Part shown: piece by piece, positions 11,706 to 24,000 of the stretch
Layout: every line of letters begins with the position of its first letter
Numbering within the stretch: position 1 is the first letter of the stretch
Source: Sarocladium kiliense
Lineage: Eukaryota; Ascomycota; Sordariomycetes; Hypocreales; Sarocladiaceae
Reading direction: 5' to 3'
DNA: 64,000 nucleotides
Assembly: GCA_030734395.1 (NCBI GenBank)
Contig: JAUZTG010000016.1
Span: 930,001 to 994,000 of the forward strand
Made by a program: the position numbers and the translations under genes
Notes under the pieces: model-generated
What the model was told of the DNA's origin: nothing
What the model saw: only the letters and a program-made list of their open reading frames with translations
Databases searched by the model: none

Positions 11706-13316
11706 ATGGCAACTGACTCCAACCGATCCTCCTTGGATCTTGCTCGGCCTATAGCTCGACAAAGTGTCGTTCCCTCCGCCACCGCTTCATCATCGACGCC
11801 GAACATCAGTACCACTGCTCGACCTGACCATACGTCCGAGTCCAGCGATGAGGGAATCCGCATGAGCCCGGCTGCGGCCCGGCGGTTCGCGCGTCGAAGT
11901 TTACGTCGCATGTCACCCACTCCTGACCTTGTCACCAGTCTCGTCCGTCCCCCATCGCCCGATGCTTTTTATATGGCTCCTCAGCTGCACATCAGAGCTC
12001 GTATGGATGCCCAAGCTAGGGCTTCCGGTCAGGTGCCAGCTGGAAACACGGGGGTCCGTCCGCCCGGGATGGCTCGACGACGCTCCGGACCTATAACTGC
12101 ACCTCATCCATCATCCCTCGACCTTCCGCGATGTTACGGTGGCAGTGCCGTCTTCGACATGTACTCGCTCACCTGTGTCTCTGAACCGGATGCGAACCTG
12201 CTCTGCCCAATCTGCCACGATCCTCTAGTTGATCCCGTCACCACCCCTTGCGACCATACCTTTTGTTACCGATGTCTCCGCCGAAGTATCGCGTCGAGTC
12301 CTTCTGGGTCTGCCTGTCCCATCGATCGCGAGCCATTGGAATGGTCTGAATGTTTCAGTGCCGCTCGGCTCATCCGCACTCAGCTTAATAACATTATGGT
12401 CAAGTGCCCTCACCATGGACGAGGCTGCAATAAAGAGGTGCGACGGGAGGTTGTCGAAGCTCACGTATCAACGGAATGCCGTTTCACGAGCTACAAGTGT
12501 CCAGACACAAACTGTGACAAGAAGCTGCGACTGAAGCCGACAGACGACACTTGCCTTCACGTACAAACAAAGTGTGACGCCTGTGAAACCAGCATCGAGG
12601 CCGCAGACCGAGATCTGCATATGCTGACCTGTTCTAAGAGCAAGACGCGCTGTGACTCGTGTTGGCAGCTAGTGTGTCGAGCTTCGATGGATGCACATCA
12701 TGAAGTTGACTGCGATGGCGTCGAGATCGGATGTACATACCAGGACCTCGGATGTCCTACACGGATGAGCAGAGGTCTCATGCCGAATCACACAAACATC
12801 TGCGCGTTCCACCCTGACACGCCCTCTGGAGCTGTCATTCGATCCCAAAGGGACGTCATCCAATCGTATGGCGATATCCAAGCAACCCTTCAGGATCTCC
12901 AGTCACGCCAGGAAGAGACGAACCGACGTATGGACGAGCTCTCATTATCGGCCGGTAGGCGTGGGCCAGCAGGGGATTCACTCTTGGGGGACAATCGAAC
13001 AATGCAGGATTTGGACGCAGGGTTTGAGGAGATTCACCAGAATTTGACGCACCTGGAGGCACGGCAGAGTATGTGGACTATGAATCAGGTCATGCCGATT
13101 CGCGAAGAGGTCACAGAGTTGCGCAACAATATCAACATGATACGGATGCACGTCAACTGGTTGCTTAATAGAAGCCGCGAAGAGGGCCGCATCCGCGCTG
13201 CCAACACCTCAGGAACAGCGGCAGGGCTTCGACGAGATACAGCGGGCGAGCCTATCCCGAACCTACCGGAAAGGAGACGATCATCCGGTGCAGAGACGGA
13301 TTTGCCCCGTTTGTAG
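11706..13316 (+). CDS. RING and TRAF-type zinc-finger protein (putative E3 ubiquitin ligase)
   Basis: An intronless gene for 536 residues; the ATG at 11706 is the first in frame. The N-terminal 150 residues are Ser/Pro/Arg-rich and disordered. A RING finger spans about 165-212: Cys167, Cys170, Cys182, His184, Cys187, Cys190, Cys204 and Asp207, so the eighth metal ligand is Asp (CPID) instead of Cys. TRAF-type Cys/His repeats follow (about 225-365; KCPHHGRGC, KCPDTNC, CTYQDLGCP). A long coiled-coil region (about 385-500, DLQSRQEETNRRMDEL and later segments) would support oligomerisation. The combination RING, TRAF-type fingers and coiled coil is that of TRAF-like E3 ligases. The substrate is unknown. 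The gene lies next to UFD2, another ubiquitin-pathway gene on the same strand, probably by chance. Confidence 0.85.
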   Translation: MATDSNRSSLDLARPIARQSVVPSATASSSTPNISTTARPDHTSESSDEGIRMSPAAARRFARRSLRRMSPTPDLVTSLVRPPSPDAFYMAPQLHIRARMDAQARASGQVPAGNTGVRPPGMARRRSGPITAPHPSSLDLPRCYGGSAVFDMYSLTCVSEPDANLLCPICHDPLVDPVTTPCDHTFCYRCLRRSIASSPSGSACPIDREPLEWSECFSAARLIRTQLNNIMVKCPHHGRGCNKEVRREVVEAHVSTECRFTSYKCPDTNCDKKLRLKPTDDTCLHVQTKCDACETSIEAADRDLHMLTCSKSKTRCDSCWQLVCRASMDAHHEVDCDGVEIGCTYQDLGCPTRMSRGLMPNHTNICAFHPDTPSGAVIRSQRDVIQSYGDIQATLQDLQSRQEETNRRMDELSLSAGRRGPAGDSLLGDNRTMQDLDAGFEEIHQNLTHLEARQSMWTMNQVMPIREEVTELRNNINMIRMHVNWLLNRSREEGRIRAANTSGTAAGLRRDTAGEPIPNLPERRRSSGAETDLPRL

Positions 13317-14328
13317 ATGTTGAAGGGCTGCCGGGATACAAGGGCTGCGAGTTCCCGCAAAGGGGAGTTACCTTAGGCTGAGAGGTGATGAGGTGGTCGA
13401 GTTGAGGATGATTTAATGGCGTCACGGCATCACGTGGAGTTTTGTTTTGTTTCGAGTAACAGCATCCGATACCCCCCTTGCTGCCTTCAATTCGATTGGG
13501 AGATCAGAATTTTGCTACCTGTTCATGTATTAATACCGGGGAAAGGCTCATGGAGTTTGGTGGCAGTCTAATTCGACTGGGACACATATGGCGGCAAGTG
13601 TGCCGGGGTAGTGTAAAGTATAGTATCAGGCGATCAAAATGGACGAGATCTGAATGTACTGTTCTGAACCTTGTAGAAACTACTTTGCAGTGGGCAAATG
13701 CTACTTGATGTGTAAAGTTATGATGGGCTCAAGGCTTATAAATGAAGCAGGGCCTGTGGAACATTCTGGCTCTGGAGGTGACCTATGCGGAGTTTACGAC
13801 ATGACAGCGGAGTTAAAGTACCTGAACTACACTGCGAGTATACCATGGAACTGTTTCAAGCTTGAACTTCATTTCCTCAATACACCAGACCAGATACAGG
13901 TTACATATTGCTAGGCAGCAACACATCCAGCTTTCTGACTTGGCTTGCCTCCTTTGTGCGTGGTATGGTAAGCTACCTAACGTTAAGGCAGTCCTTCGTG
14001 CATGTAACACAATCGTCGAAGGTTCAGGTAGGTACCTCGCTACAGGCACCTACCTAGCGGCAAGTGCCATTCACTGCGCCCCGCGCACGGCTGGACCCCC
14101 CACCAGAAGTGCTTTGGGCTGGGCTGCCTTGCCTTCCATCACGTCAACCATCAGCCTTGCCTTCAACAAAGTCCGAAACGACCTCCCGCGCATCATTCCT
14201 CCTCCTGCAGCATTTCTTTCTTCCTTCCGGCACATAGCATCGGAGAGGACCCTCTACTATCATTTTGGAGCGCTCTCGTTACGCCACATCACAATCCGTT
14301 CGTTCACTCTAAGCGACGAGTCCCAGCC
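13317..14328. other. Intergenic, upstream of UFD2
   Basis: No gene supported. An 8-bp inverted repeat (AGGTAGGT at 14026-14033 and ACCTACCT at 14048-14055) lies about 275 bases before the UFD2 start. Confidence 0.45.
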
Positions 14329-17300
14329 ATGGATCCGAACGAGCAGCAGCCCTCGTGGTCTGGCGATGCTCCGGACAAGGAGAAGATGGAGCAGGTAAGC
14401 TCGTGATCCCATGCCTCTCAGCAGGTCAGCCTTTCCGGCGGGTAACTGACAAGTTCTGCGATGCCACAGATCCGCGCAAGACGGTTAGCCAAGCTTGGTG
14501 GTCCGCCAGCCTCCGCAGCACCAGCATCACCAGACCCGAATACCGCTTCGTCAAGCGGTGAACAAGCACAAACAACAGCCGAGTCTACACCGTCATCGAA
14601 AGCGTCGAAATCTGAGGCCAGCACGCTGCGGCCTAATATCAATATCACACCTGCCCCAGCCTCATCATCACCCAAGCCGAACCCTTTCACCAAGCTCGGC
14701 GTTCAAAGCAGCGACAGTCCGAACAAGAGCCCAGCAGCGAGTGAAGAAACGCAGAGCTCATCAGGTACGGCGCCGCGCGATCATTCCCGCAAGCGACCCC
14801 TCTCAGACGCTGACGACTCTCGAGCTGCAGCGCCTCCCCCTATACGGAAGCCCAATACCCCTAAACCCGAATCCGACGAAGACTACGTCCATCGTGTGAT
14901 CACGCAAATCTTCCGGGTCTCCGTCGATCCGCACGTCATGTCGAATGTACAGGGACAAAGGCTGATCTTCCTGCCCGGCGTCAATGAAGAGTTGAACGCG
15001 GCTGGAGCACCGCTGAAGCTGACCATTGATGTGCTTGAGCAGGCGATCATGGAGGCGGCAAACACGTGGCCTCATGATAAGCCGTTGATGAGTTACCTGC
15101 TGCCATGCTGGAAGAGGGCGGTGAGCGCTTCAAATAGCGCGAAAACGGCGACAGGCGTAAGACAGGAGGTGCATGAAGAGGCAAAGCGACTCTGCATGAG
15201 CAACTGTCTGTTCGCACTGACTATGCCGGATCTCTACGGGTTAGTAATTTGCGAGCGCACTGGTAGTCCCTATCATGGACAACATCTGACACATCTACAG
15301 GCGCGAGCGGAACCCTGCCCATGACACATTAGTACCGTTCCTGCTCAGGGGAATCAGTGATGAGAACGGTTTGTGCTTCGATTTTATCAGAGAGGCGGTC
15401 AAGAGGTTCGACGAGGACGAAGCCTTCCCTGCGTTGTTCAACGATGCTATGGTTGCCATCAGTGCCAAGCTTGCTGGAATGTCCATGGATGACGATTACA
15501 AGCCATGTGTTCAGGTATGCCTCCAGAAATCACGACTAGCTATTTGATGATACTGATCTTTTCCAGGCTCTGTTAGCATACACCCGGTTCCCAGTTCTCA
15601 TCTCCAACCTCGCCGCCCACCCTTGCTTCAAGATGGCGCAGTCAGCGCCAGGCATTGAGAAGCATACCATCTTAGGCCCCTTCTTCCGGATTTCTCCTCT
15701 GCAACCGGAGGTCATCAGAAGCTACTTCCCAGGACCTCGTTCACTTGACCGGGCAAGGATCACAAATGCGCAGGACGCTCTCAGGATGGTTCTCCGAACA
15801 CATCAAGATGATCTTTTCATCATCGCCAACGCATTTATCAGGGCAGGCCCCGAGACGAGAAGCCAAACGCTGGACTGGTTCGCGTACATCATGAACACTA
15901 ATCACAAGAGACGGGCGCTGCAAGTTGATCCTCGGGAAGTTGCATCTGATGGTTTCATGATGAACGTTACCACGATTCTCGACCGATTTTGCGAGCCTTT
16001 CATGGATAACGACTTCAGTAAGGTGGATAAGATCGATGTTCGGTATTTCCAACGGAACCCGCGTGTCGATATTAAGGACGAAACGAAGATAAACGCCGAT
16101 CAGCAAGCAGCTGAGAAGTTCTACTCACAAAAGCAACCAGGGGAGTCAAACTTCATTTCAGAAGCCTTCTTCCTCACTCTTGCTGCGCACCATTACGGCA
16201 GCGAAGCGGCAAACTCTCAGCTCAAGAACCTGGATCGCGAGATCAAGTACATTGAGAAACATCTCAAGGCAATGGAGGCAGAACGAGCGAAGGTTGCAAA
16301 CTCTCCAAGGCAGTTGAAGCTGTTCGAGGAGACATTGAGGAGACATGCGAGTGTCTTGGAGAAGAGTATTGCGCTCAAATATGCGATTGAGGGCGTCCTC
16401 CTGGACGAGCGGATGCAGAGCACGTCGCTGAGGTTCATGCGGTACGTTGCTGTTTGGCTGCTTCGGCTGGCGACGCGATCGAACTACAAGCCTGGCTTCG
16501 AGAGCAAGGAGATCAAGTGAGTTGGGCAAATCCATCCAACTCTGAATAGTCACTAACGTAATTGGAGGCTCCCTCTGACGGTGGAAGAGTCGGATGCGTT
16601 CTCGTGCTTGCCAGAGTACACTCTTCAGAACATTGTGGACAACTTCAAGTTCATCTTCAGGTATGCAGAGGTCTATGAAGCTTCACGAACCCATCGCTAA
16701 CATGTCTTAGGTGGTTACCAAAGATTCTTCCCAGCGCCATCGGCGATGAGATGATCGCGTTGTGCATCACTCTTCTCCGCTCTTCCGAATACATCAAAAA
16801 CCCGTACCTCAAGTCATCCCTCGTATCGCTCCTCTTCTCGGGTACCTGGCCGTTTATGCACCTCAAGAGGGGCGTGTTTGGTGACCAGCTCATCTCCTCC
16901 AAATTCGCCAACGATTACCTCTTGCATTCCCTCATGAAGTTCTACATCGAGTGCGAGTCAACTGGCGCACACACGCAGTTCTATGACAAGTTCAACATCC
17001 GATATGAAATCTTCCAGGTCATCAAGTGTGTTTGGGTCAACGATGTGTACAAGCAGGAATTGAGGGATAAGAGCAAGTACGTGATGCTAGCCATGTTTCC
17101 ATCACTTCTTCAGGAGTCTCATACTAACCGTGTTTCCTACAGGGTCAACAAGAGCTTCTTCGTGCACTTCGTCAACATGCTTCTGAATGATGCCACTTAC
17201 GTACTAGACGAGGCTTTCACGAAGTTCCCCAAGATGCGTAGCTTGGAGATCGAGCTCCAGAACCCTGCACTCGCTGCAGATGCACGCCAGAAGAAAGAAG

Positions 17301-18037
17301 AAGAGCTCCAAAGTCTTGGCAGCCAGGCGACCTCATACATGCAACTTGCCAACGAGACACTCGAGATGATGAAGCTCTTCACTGACTCCCTGAGCGAGGC
17401 TTTTACCATGCCTGAGATAGTTTCCCGTCTAGCACCAATGCTCAACTACAACCTCGACACTCTGGCTGGGAAGAAGGCAGCTGCTGAACTTAGTGTGTCG
17501 AACAAGGACAAGTATCACTTCCGCCCTGTGCAGCTCCTCTCCGACTTTGTTGAGATCTACCTCAACCTCGGTTCCTCACCGGTCTTCATCGATGCCGTCG
17601 CTGCCGACGGCCGCTCCTATAAACCAGAGGTTCTCCAGCGTGTCTCCCGCATCCTTGTCAGCAAACACCAGCGCGACCCCGCAGACATTGCACGCTGGAA
17701 CAAGCTCCTCGCGAAGTTCGAAGAGGCGAAGAAGATCCTTGATCAAGCGGAGATGGATCTTGGTGATATTCCCGCAGAGTTCGAGGATCCTATCATGGGC
17801 GTCCTGATGACCGACCCTGTGTTACTCCCCAGCAAACATATTGTTGATCGGTCCACTATTGTTCAGCATTTGCTTAGTGACCCGAAGGATCCGTTCACGC
17901 GTCAAGCAATGACCATTGATGATGCTGTGCCGCAGGACGAGTTGAGAGAAAAGATCTTGAAGTGGAAGGAAGAGAAGATTCAGGCAGCGAAGGAGAGACT
18001 GAAGGCGCAGGACGCAATGGACACAACAGAAGGTTAG
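14329..18037 (+). CDS. UFD2: Ubiquitin conjugation factor E4 (UFD2)
   Basis: U-box ubiquitin-chain elongation factor that extends chains on substrates delivered with Cdc48/p97. Seven exons (14329-14394, 14470-15239, 15301-15514, 15567-16516, 16568-16660, 16711-17076, 17143-18037) give 1117 residues, close to the usual size of about 1000 to 1100. The first exon encodes only 22 residues, MDPNEQQPSW onward. After a disordered Ser/Pro-rich N-terminus, the UFD2 core contains recognisable segments: HDTLVPFLLRGIS, LGPFFRISPLQPEV and FANDYLLHSLMKFYIECE. The C-terminal U-box (about 1029-1098) has EFEDPIMGVLMTDPVLLPS and ends with KWKEEK. Every intron has a GT donor and AG acceptor and keeps frame. No part is missing or disrupted. 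Confidence 0.95.
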
Positions 18038-21000
18038 GACCTGGTGTGAGGCGGAAGGCGTATGAGCATACAACACCCGAGATTGGCATGGCAGAACAGC
18101 GTATTGGTGGCATTGTTGAGACAGCGTGATTCATGAGATGAGAGTTTGGGTTTGTTGCCATACGATTAGGGGTCGATTTAAGTGAGCATGCTTGCATTGA
18201 GTTATAGCGTTCTTAACGCGCAAGTTCCGGGATCAAGCCCAATAGACCAACAAATGGAATAGAGATCCTCAGATTCATGCTAGAAAAGCATCAAAATACC
18301 ATCATCGATTTTACAGGGTCTCCGATTCCGTAGATGGAACCCCGTAGCTGGACTGATGCCGACACTTGTCGCTCGGGTATATCCGACGGTGTCATCTAAC
18401 AGCCTCCGCAACTCACTCGCCAGCAACCACTAGTTCGTCGAGATTGGACCGAGGTACATCTACGATGCATGCGAAGGAAGAAAAAGAATAGAAGTCCAGG
18501 CTTTCAATGGTGGGCGTGCCCAACTCCCCAGGGGGTCAAGTGTAAGCCCAGGGTAAGAAAAGCCAGGGGAGGACTCCCGAACGGCAAATGGTTTGCTTCA
18601 TTCTGCGCGCGCGTGGAGAATTTTCCCACCGGAAGTTCCACGACAGCCGCGAGATCCCGTGTCTCTCCCGCCTCACCGTGCACAGCATGAGGACCGTATG
18701 GGGGAGGGGTCAGGAAGTTGCAGGGCTTGTGGTGGTGGCGCGCAGGAGTTTGCTGGATCCCGATGAAGCAGTCTATTCTCTTGTGCGACCCATCTTTAAG
18801 GCTCAACGACCGTACAACCGGAGTCCGGCGCGGGAGTCTGAGTGAGGTTGTCCTTTAAAGGGAAACCGGTGAAGGATGCTGAGGGAGCAGCTCTGACCCT
18901 TCACGACCAGGGTCGAACTGGTATAGCGTACCTACCCATGGTGTTTTGCTTGGACAAATTAGCTAGAGCACCGGACTGGCCGAGCATACTGGATTGATGT
19001 CTTTCAAAGCTTGAGCCTAAACCCATCGCCACGGGAGCTCGCTTTGCTTAGATTCGAGGCCACATGCTGTTCATCCATCGTGAGGTTGGTGACACTGTGT
19101 GGCAATTGAGGGAAGATGGGGGCCGGCTCAGCGGCGCCCTCACGGACACAAACCCGGACAGTTTTGATCGCAAATGATATATCGCAAATGAGAACTCCCC
19201 TCACGGGCCCAGTCGGCTCCAGTGAGCTTGCGCGTCGCCCATCCATGATCAAGCATTGTCCATACGGATATGCATAAAATACTGGGGGTATCCGTTAAAG
19301 TACCATATTCCCCTTAGCGGCATGGCCAGCCCGGTGTACCCTAAATCCTACACTGGTTCCATACGAGCGATGACCGTCGTTTCAGCGAGAGTCGGGGCAC
19401 CACCGGATGGCACGCGATAGGACAAGATCATCATTCCTCTCCGACCGCCTGGGAGACCTGATTCGCTAGCGCTCCATTGCTACTGGGCACAACCTCGTTG
19501 GCAAAGAGTGACCGACGGAGCCTGCCGAACTGAGACCTGAGTCAACATCTTGTCCTAAAAGGAGCCAAGATTCGGCTTGCTGACTGGGCCAAGCATTATC
19601 CGCACTAGGACCCTGTCGTCAAGCGTTCCTTTGGGCCCATGAGTTCAGTGGCCAAGGTACGAGCCGTTGGCCTCCCTCGCTTTCTCGGATGGTGGGCGCC
19701 GCCTCGGCCCACGAGCCAGCTCCCGATCACAAGCACAGGCTCTCGGCGACATGGGGGCCAGATACAGGCCACCCTTGTTGATTGACCTTGCCTAAAAGAC
19801 CGGATCACAGCCGTAGTCCACAATTGGCACAATGAGGTGGGAGATGGTTTGGCTGCGACAGTATTCCCGACACTCCGTAGCTTGGAACATGGCTGGACTG
19901 TGCACAATGAGCACGAAACATATTACCCTCAGGATGAGGCGCATGACCCTGCCGGTCATGGTTGACGAACTACAGGTGTCGCAGCCAACCACCCAGCATT
20001 TTAGTGCTTCGACCGGAGCTTGGATGGGGTACAAGCGGTCTCCAGTGTGAGCCGCACCAAGCGCGCAAAAACGCGGAGTCACCGAATCTCAATGACAGGG
20101 ACGTCGACTCATGGGACCACCGACAAGTCTTGCTATCTTCCCCGGCGGGTATCATCTCCCCCAACTTCGTAAAGCGCCGCCAAAGATCCGACTCCACCCC
20201 GAAAGCCCCTCATGTTGATGTAGCGCTATCACGACATCCAGCGTTGATGGGGCAGCCACCATCAGAAGCCTTGGCCATGTGCCCCAGGGTTGCTGAGCAG
20301 GTCGTGCAATGGATCTGATGTCGATGCCAAGTTAAGACGTCGTCATTGGTGTAACAATTGCTTTGATGGATGAGGGACATGCCCATGCCTCTTTGCCAAT
20401 TGGGATAGCAAGCATAAGGCCTTGTAGCTCGGTCCTGGGACATCGGTCACGGCTCATCGTCGAGGCAGCTCGGGAAACATGTCTGGTCAGAGATACCTGT
20501 CGATCTCGGCACTATCGATGCTGCTTTCCATAGCTCCAGTGACACATCACCGACCCCTTTCCAGCATTTGGGTCTTGCCTAAGCTGCACATTCGTTTAAC
20601 ACGCACAACCGTAGCTTTCTCCACGATGGCATGACCGGCTATCCGAGCGCTCGGCGAGGGATCCGGGTTAGCACACTTTAATCATTGGTTCTAGTGCGGT
20701 GCTGAGGCTGTGCGAAGGCGCACACAGTACAACTTGGCTGGCCGGTGCATCCCTGTAAGAAATGTGTCTGTAGAGTACTTCGTACGTCATGAGCTCACAC
20801 TCTCGGCTGATCATCAAGGAACGAGAATCGAGGCTCGGTGTCAGGCATTGATGACGGGAAGCCGATTGTGCGCTTGTGCGCTGGTAGCGAGTCCTCTGGT
20901 AAAAGGGCAGTGACCTGGCTACCGAGCGGTAATCGCATGCGATGGATTTGATTCGCATTGTATGCGGGCATCAACGAATTGGCTTAGCAAAAAAGGGTCA

Positions 21001-24000
21001 GCAATGGTTGCTCGTCCTGTCAGCTCCCCCTATAGCGGCCGCCGCCCTGAAGCAGAGGCACCTGTATGCAGGTCTTGCTGTCACTTGTCACCTCTACCTT
21101 GATCAAGGATCGCTGCGTGTTTACCCTTGCTCAATCAGCGATCATCAATTAAGCAAGTCAACCAACAAGCCAATCAATGTCTGCGCAAAGCCTCGGAACC
21201 TGCTCCGACGGGTTCTGAGTCAATTCCTTCAGCATGCTGCGCCAGGTTGCTTGCAATGAACGCAATGACTGATGTGATTGTGATGAGCTCTCCTTTTGCG
21301 AGACAACAACGATTTGATGGACACTCACGGTGTCGCCCCATATAATTGGATTTTGAAAGCATGTCTCATAGGTTTCTTCTCCGTGAATTGCTCACATGTC
21401 GATGGACTCAGGTGGCGTGGTGACAGGGTGGTGTGGAAGGCTGGTCCGACAGGCCCCTGCCACTTCGGGAAACAAGCTTCGTGAGGTTTCTGGAAGCAGG
21501 ACTGGGGGTTGCAACACCCAGGTGCTCAGCGAGTCAGTGGTTTCTGGCCCACTTCAGCCGCAGTTGGGGAGGGAGAGACAGGTGCAGCAGCATGCTCGGC
21601 GCCAGGCGGGGTCTCCAACGTTGGATCGGTTAACGGAAGGAGATCTGGCCGGGTGATCGGGCTGGATTGAAGGGGCCAACGTCCGATGAGACACCGAACT
21701 AACGACCCTTTCATCACATCTTGACGCGTCTGACACGGCGACTGTAATGCTTCTTACTAACAGAAGAGCGCAATTGCATCGAAGTTGCTCGATTGAATTC
21801 GCTCTGGCAACATAGCTGAGTTTCGCAGCAAGAGATGAGAAGGACGTGTGCTGGCTGGGTGGAATGAGAAGCGATGTAGACAGAACTGCCGGCCTGGTCA
21901 AGATGAGCCAACTCGCCGAGACGTGGTGACCTTCCTGTTCGGTTGAGCAGAGCGCTTCCATCGCCCACATATGGTGCTAGGGTGCATGGCGGTGTACCAG
22001 TGGCTCTCGCCAGGTAGCGCCCTCATACTGTGAGGTGCATCTTAGTCGTACGTAGGAGGTAAGGTAGTCTGGCGGGTGGTACGAAGCACATGTACCTGCA
22101 CTGGTGCAGGCGTAGAACTGCGCCAGGCATGGCTGGTAATCTGCGATGGAGGGGTGGCACAGTGACAGGCACACGGCCACGGCTCCATCCGACAGTTTTG
22201 TTCCCGAGCGGAAAAGCAGCGATCTATGCCATCTTTGGCAGGGTTCCTGGGTCGAGGTCAGCGCAATTGCACCCAGGGCAAGGGTGAGCTGGAGGGCTGG
22301 GCTTAACTAAGAATGAACAATCCCATCAGCCAGACTCGGTCGTCCGACCGACAACGTCTTGTCTTGACGCTTCAGGCTGAACAAACCGCACCATTATACT
22401 GACAACTTGGCGCTTGTGTGGATGCAATCAGTCGTTGGGCTGACATGCGTCGAGATGGAGAAGCAGAGCGAGGTTGAGGACAATAGAAGAGTATGGCGGG
22501 AGGCCGCCCAGCCAGCGGACAGGAAATGATGACACAGCCGCGGCACACGTTGCAAGGCCATGCTGCCTGAAGGAAGAGGGACGTAGACACAAACCATCTT
22601 GTCTCGAAAGCACGTTGCCTCAGGCACGTCTCGGCAGACGCGAGGCGAACAGTGATCAATGTGAGAAAGTGCGAGCTACACGGGCAAGGAAGGCACGGGC
22701 ATGATCGAACTTGATGGGAAGGAGCAGCCGCGGCACCGTGTCACACCTGCTTCAGTCTCCCCTAGATTGCACCAGACAGTCGCGAGGCTCAGGTCGCACG
22801 ACAGCAGAATCGACTCCCTCGTCTTCCATCTACCTCGTTCCAGTCAGTTCCAACGTCATTCACCCTTTGACGGCGACCGCGGCGCAACAGCGATTGTGAT
22901 GGTTTGGAACAACGTCCTCGCGGCCCCTCCGCGTGCACTCGCCTGGATCTCTGTTGCAGGCGCCGTTGTTGCGGTTGGCTACCACCCTTCCAACAAGCCA
23001 CCACAAGCCATCAACTAACAAAGCGCTGACCTGCCACTGCACTGCGCCATGTGGCCCGATTTTGACAGCAGCTCGCCGCCCTCATTGTCCCGCGCTGCAA
23101 CGGCACACCACCACCCCCCTGGCATCTGTATCCGATCCAGTCAGTAGTGGCCAACGCGACCGACATGGTTGCCGGTAAAGCCCGTGCCACCCATTCTCCT
23201 GGACCCGATCGCCGTTGATGCGTTGTGCTGTGGTGCGCATGTGCCTGTCTTCGGCCGCTCTATCCCGTGCCATACCTCCGCCGACCTCGCCAGAGATTAG
23301 CATTCCGGACGATCACGGACCCCGTCTTTCTACACTGCACGTGCTGGACTGGCGCTTCACTAGATCTAGGCTACTGTACCTTTCTGCTCACCAAGAAATG
23401 CCCAAGATGGGAATCATCTGATTAGTTTCTAGGCCAAAATCAGTGAGCTAATCGTGGGGGCTCAGCATGGCCACAAGCTAGAGCCCATGGCAAGAAAAAT
23501 GAGGGATTAGCGCCCCTCGTCCAACCACGGGCACTAGACGACTTGGCTCTGACCGGCTATGAGCCGACATCGCCAACCGTGCCCAGATTGCCGGCCACCA
23601 CCAGGGCTGAGCCAAAGCTCCCAAAACCGTCAATGCAACCACCATGGAACGCGTTGCTGAAGATCCAAAGTGCCCAAGGACCCTTTGGCGAGCTGTGTTT
23701 CGGGTACATAGCCTCCCAGCGTTCTCAAGACCAGCCAGCCACTTCCGCACGTTACGATAACTCGCTTATTCGAATACTTTCAGATGCCTGGTCGGTTGGC
23801 GAACGAAGCGTCCTAGGGCAGGAAACGAATCTGCATGGGTCTCAGTACCATGCACGAATTCCTGGCCACGTTCAGACGAAGCAGGCCAGCCAGCGACGGA
23901 CCTCCCGACACCCATGTGCTTTTTGGGCCCGTACCAGGCTGTTCAGTTCCGGACTTGATCCTGCGTATTCTCAAAAAGAAAGTACTGAAACGCCGCCAGT

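Noticed and set aside
21554..21970. 138-codon open frame as a small secreted protein
   Set aside because: No signal peptide; sequence looks random and overlaps several frames on plus.
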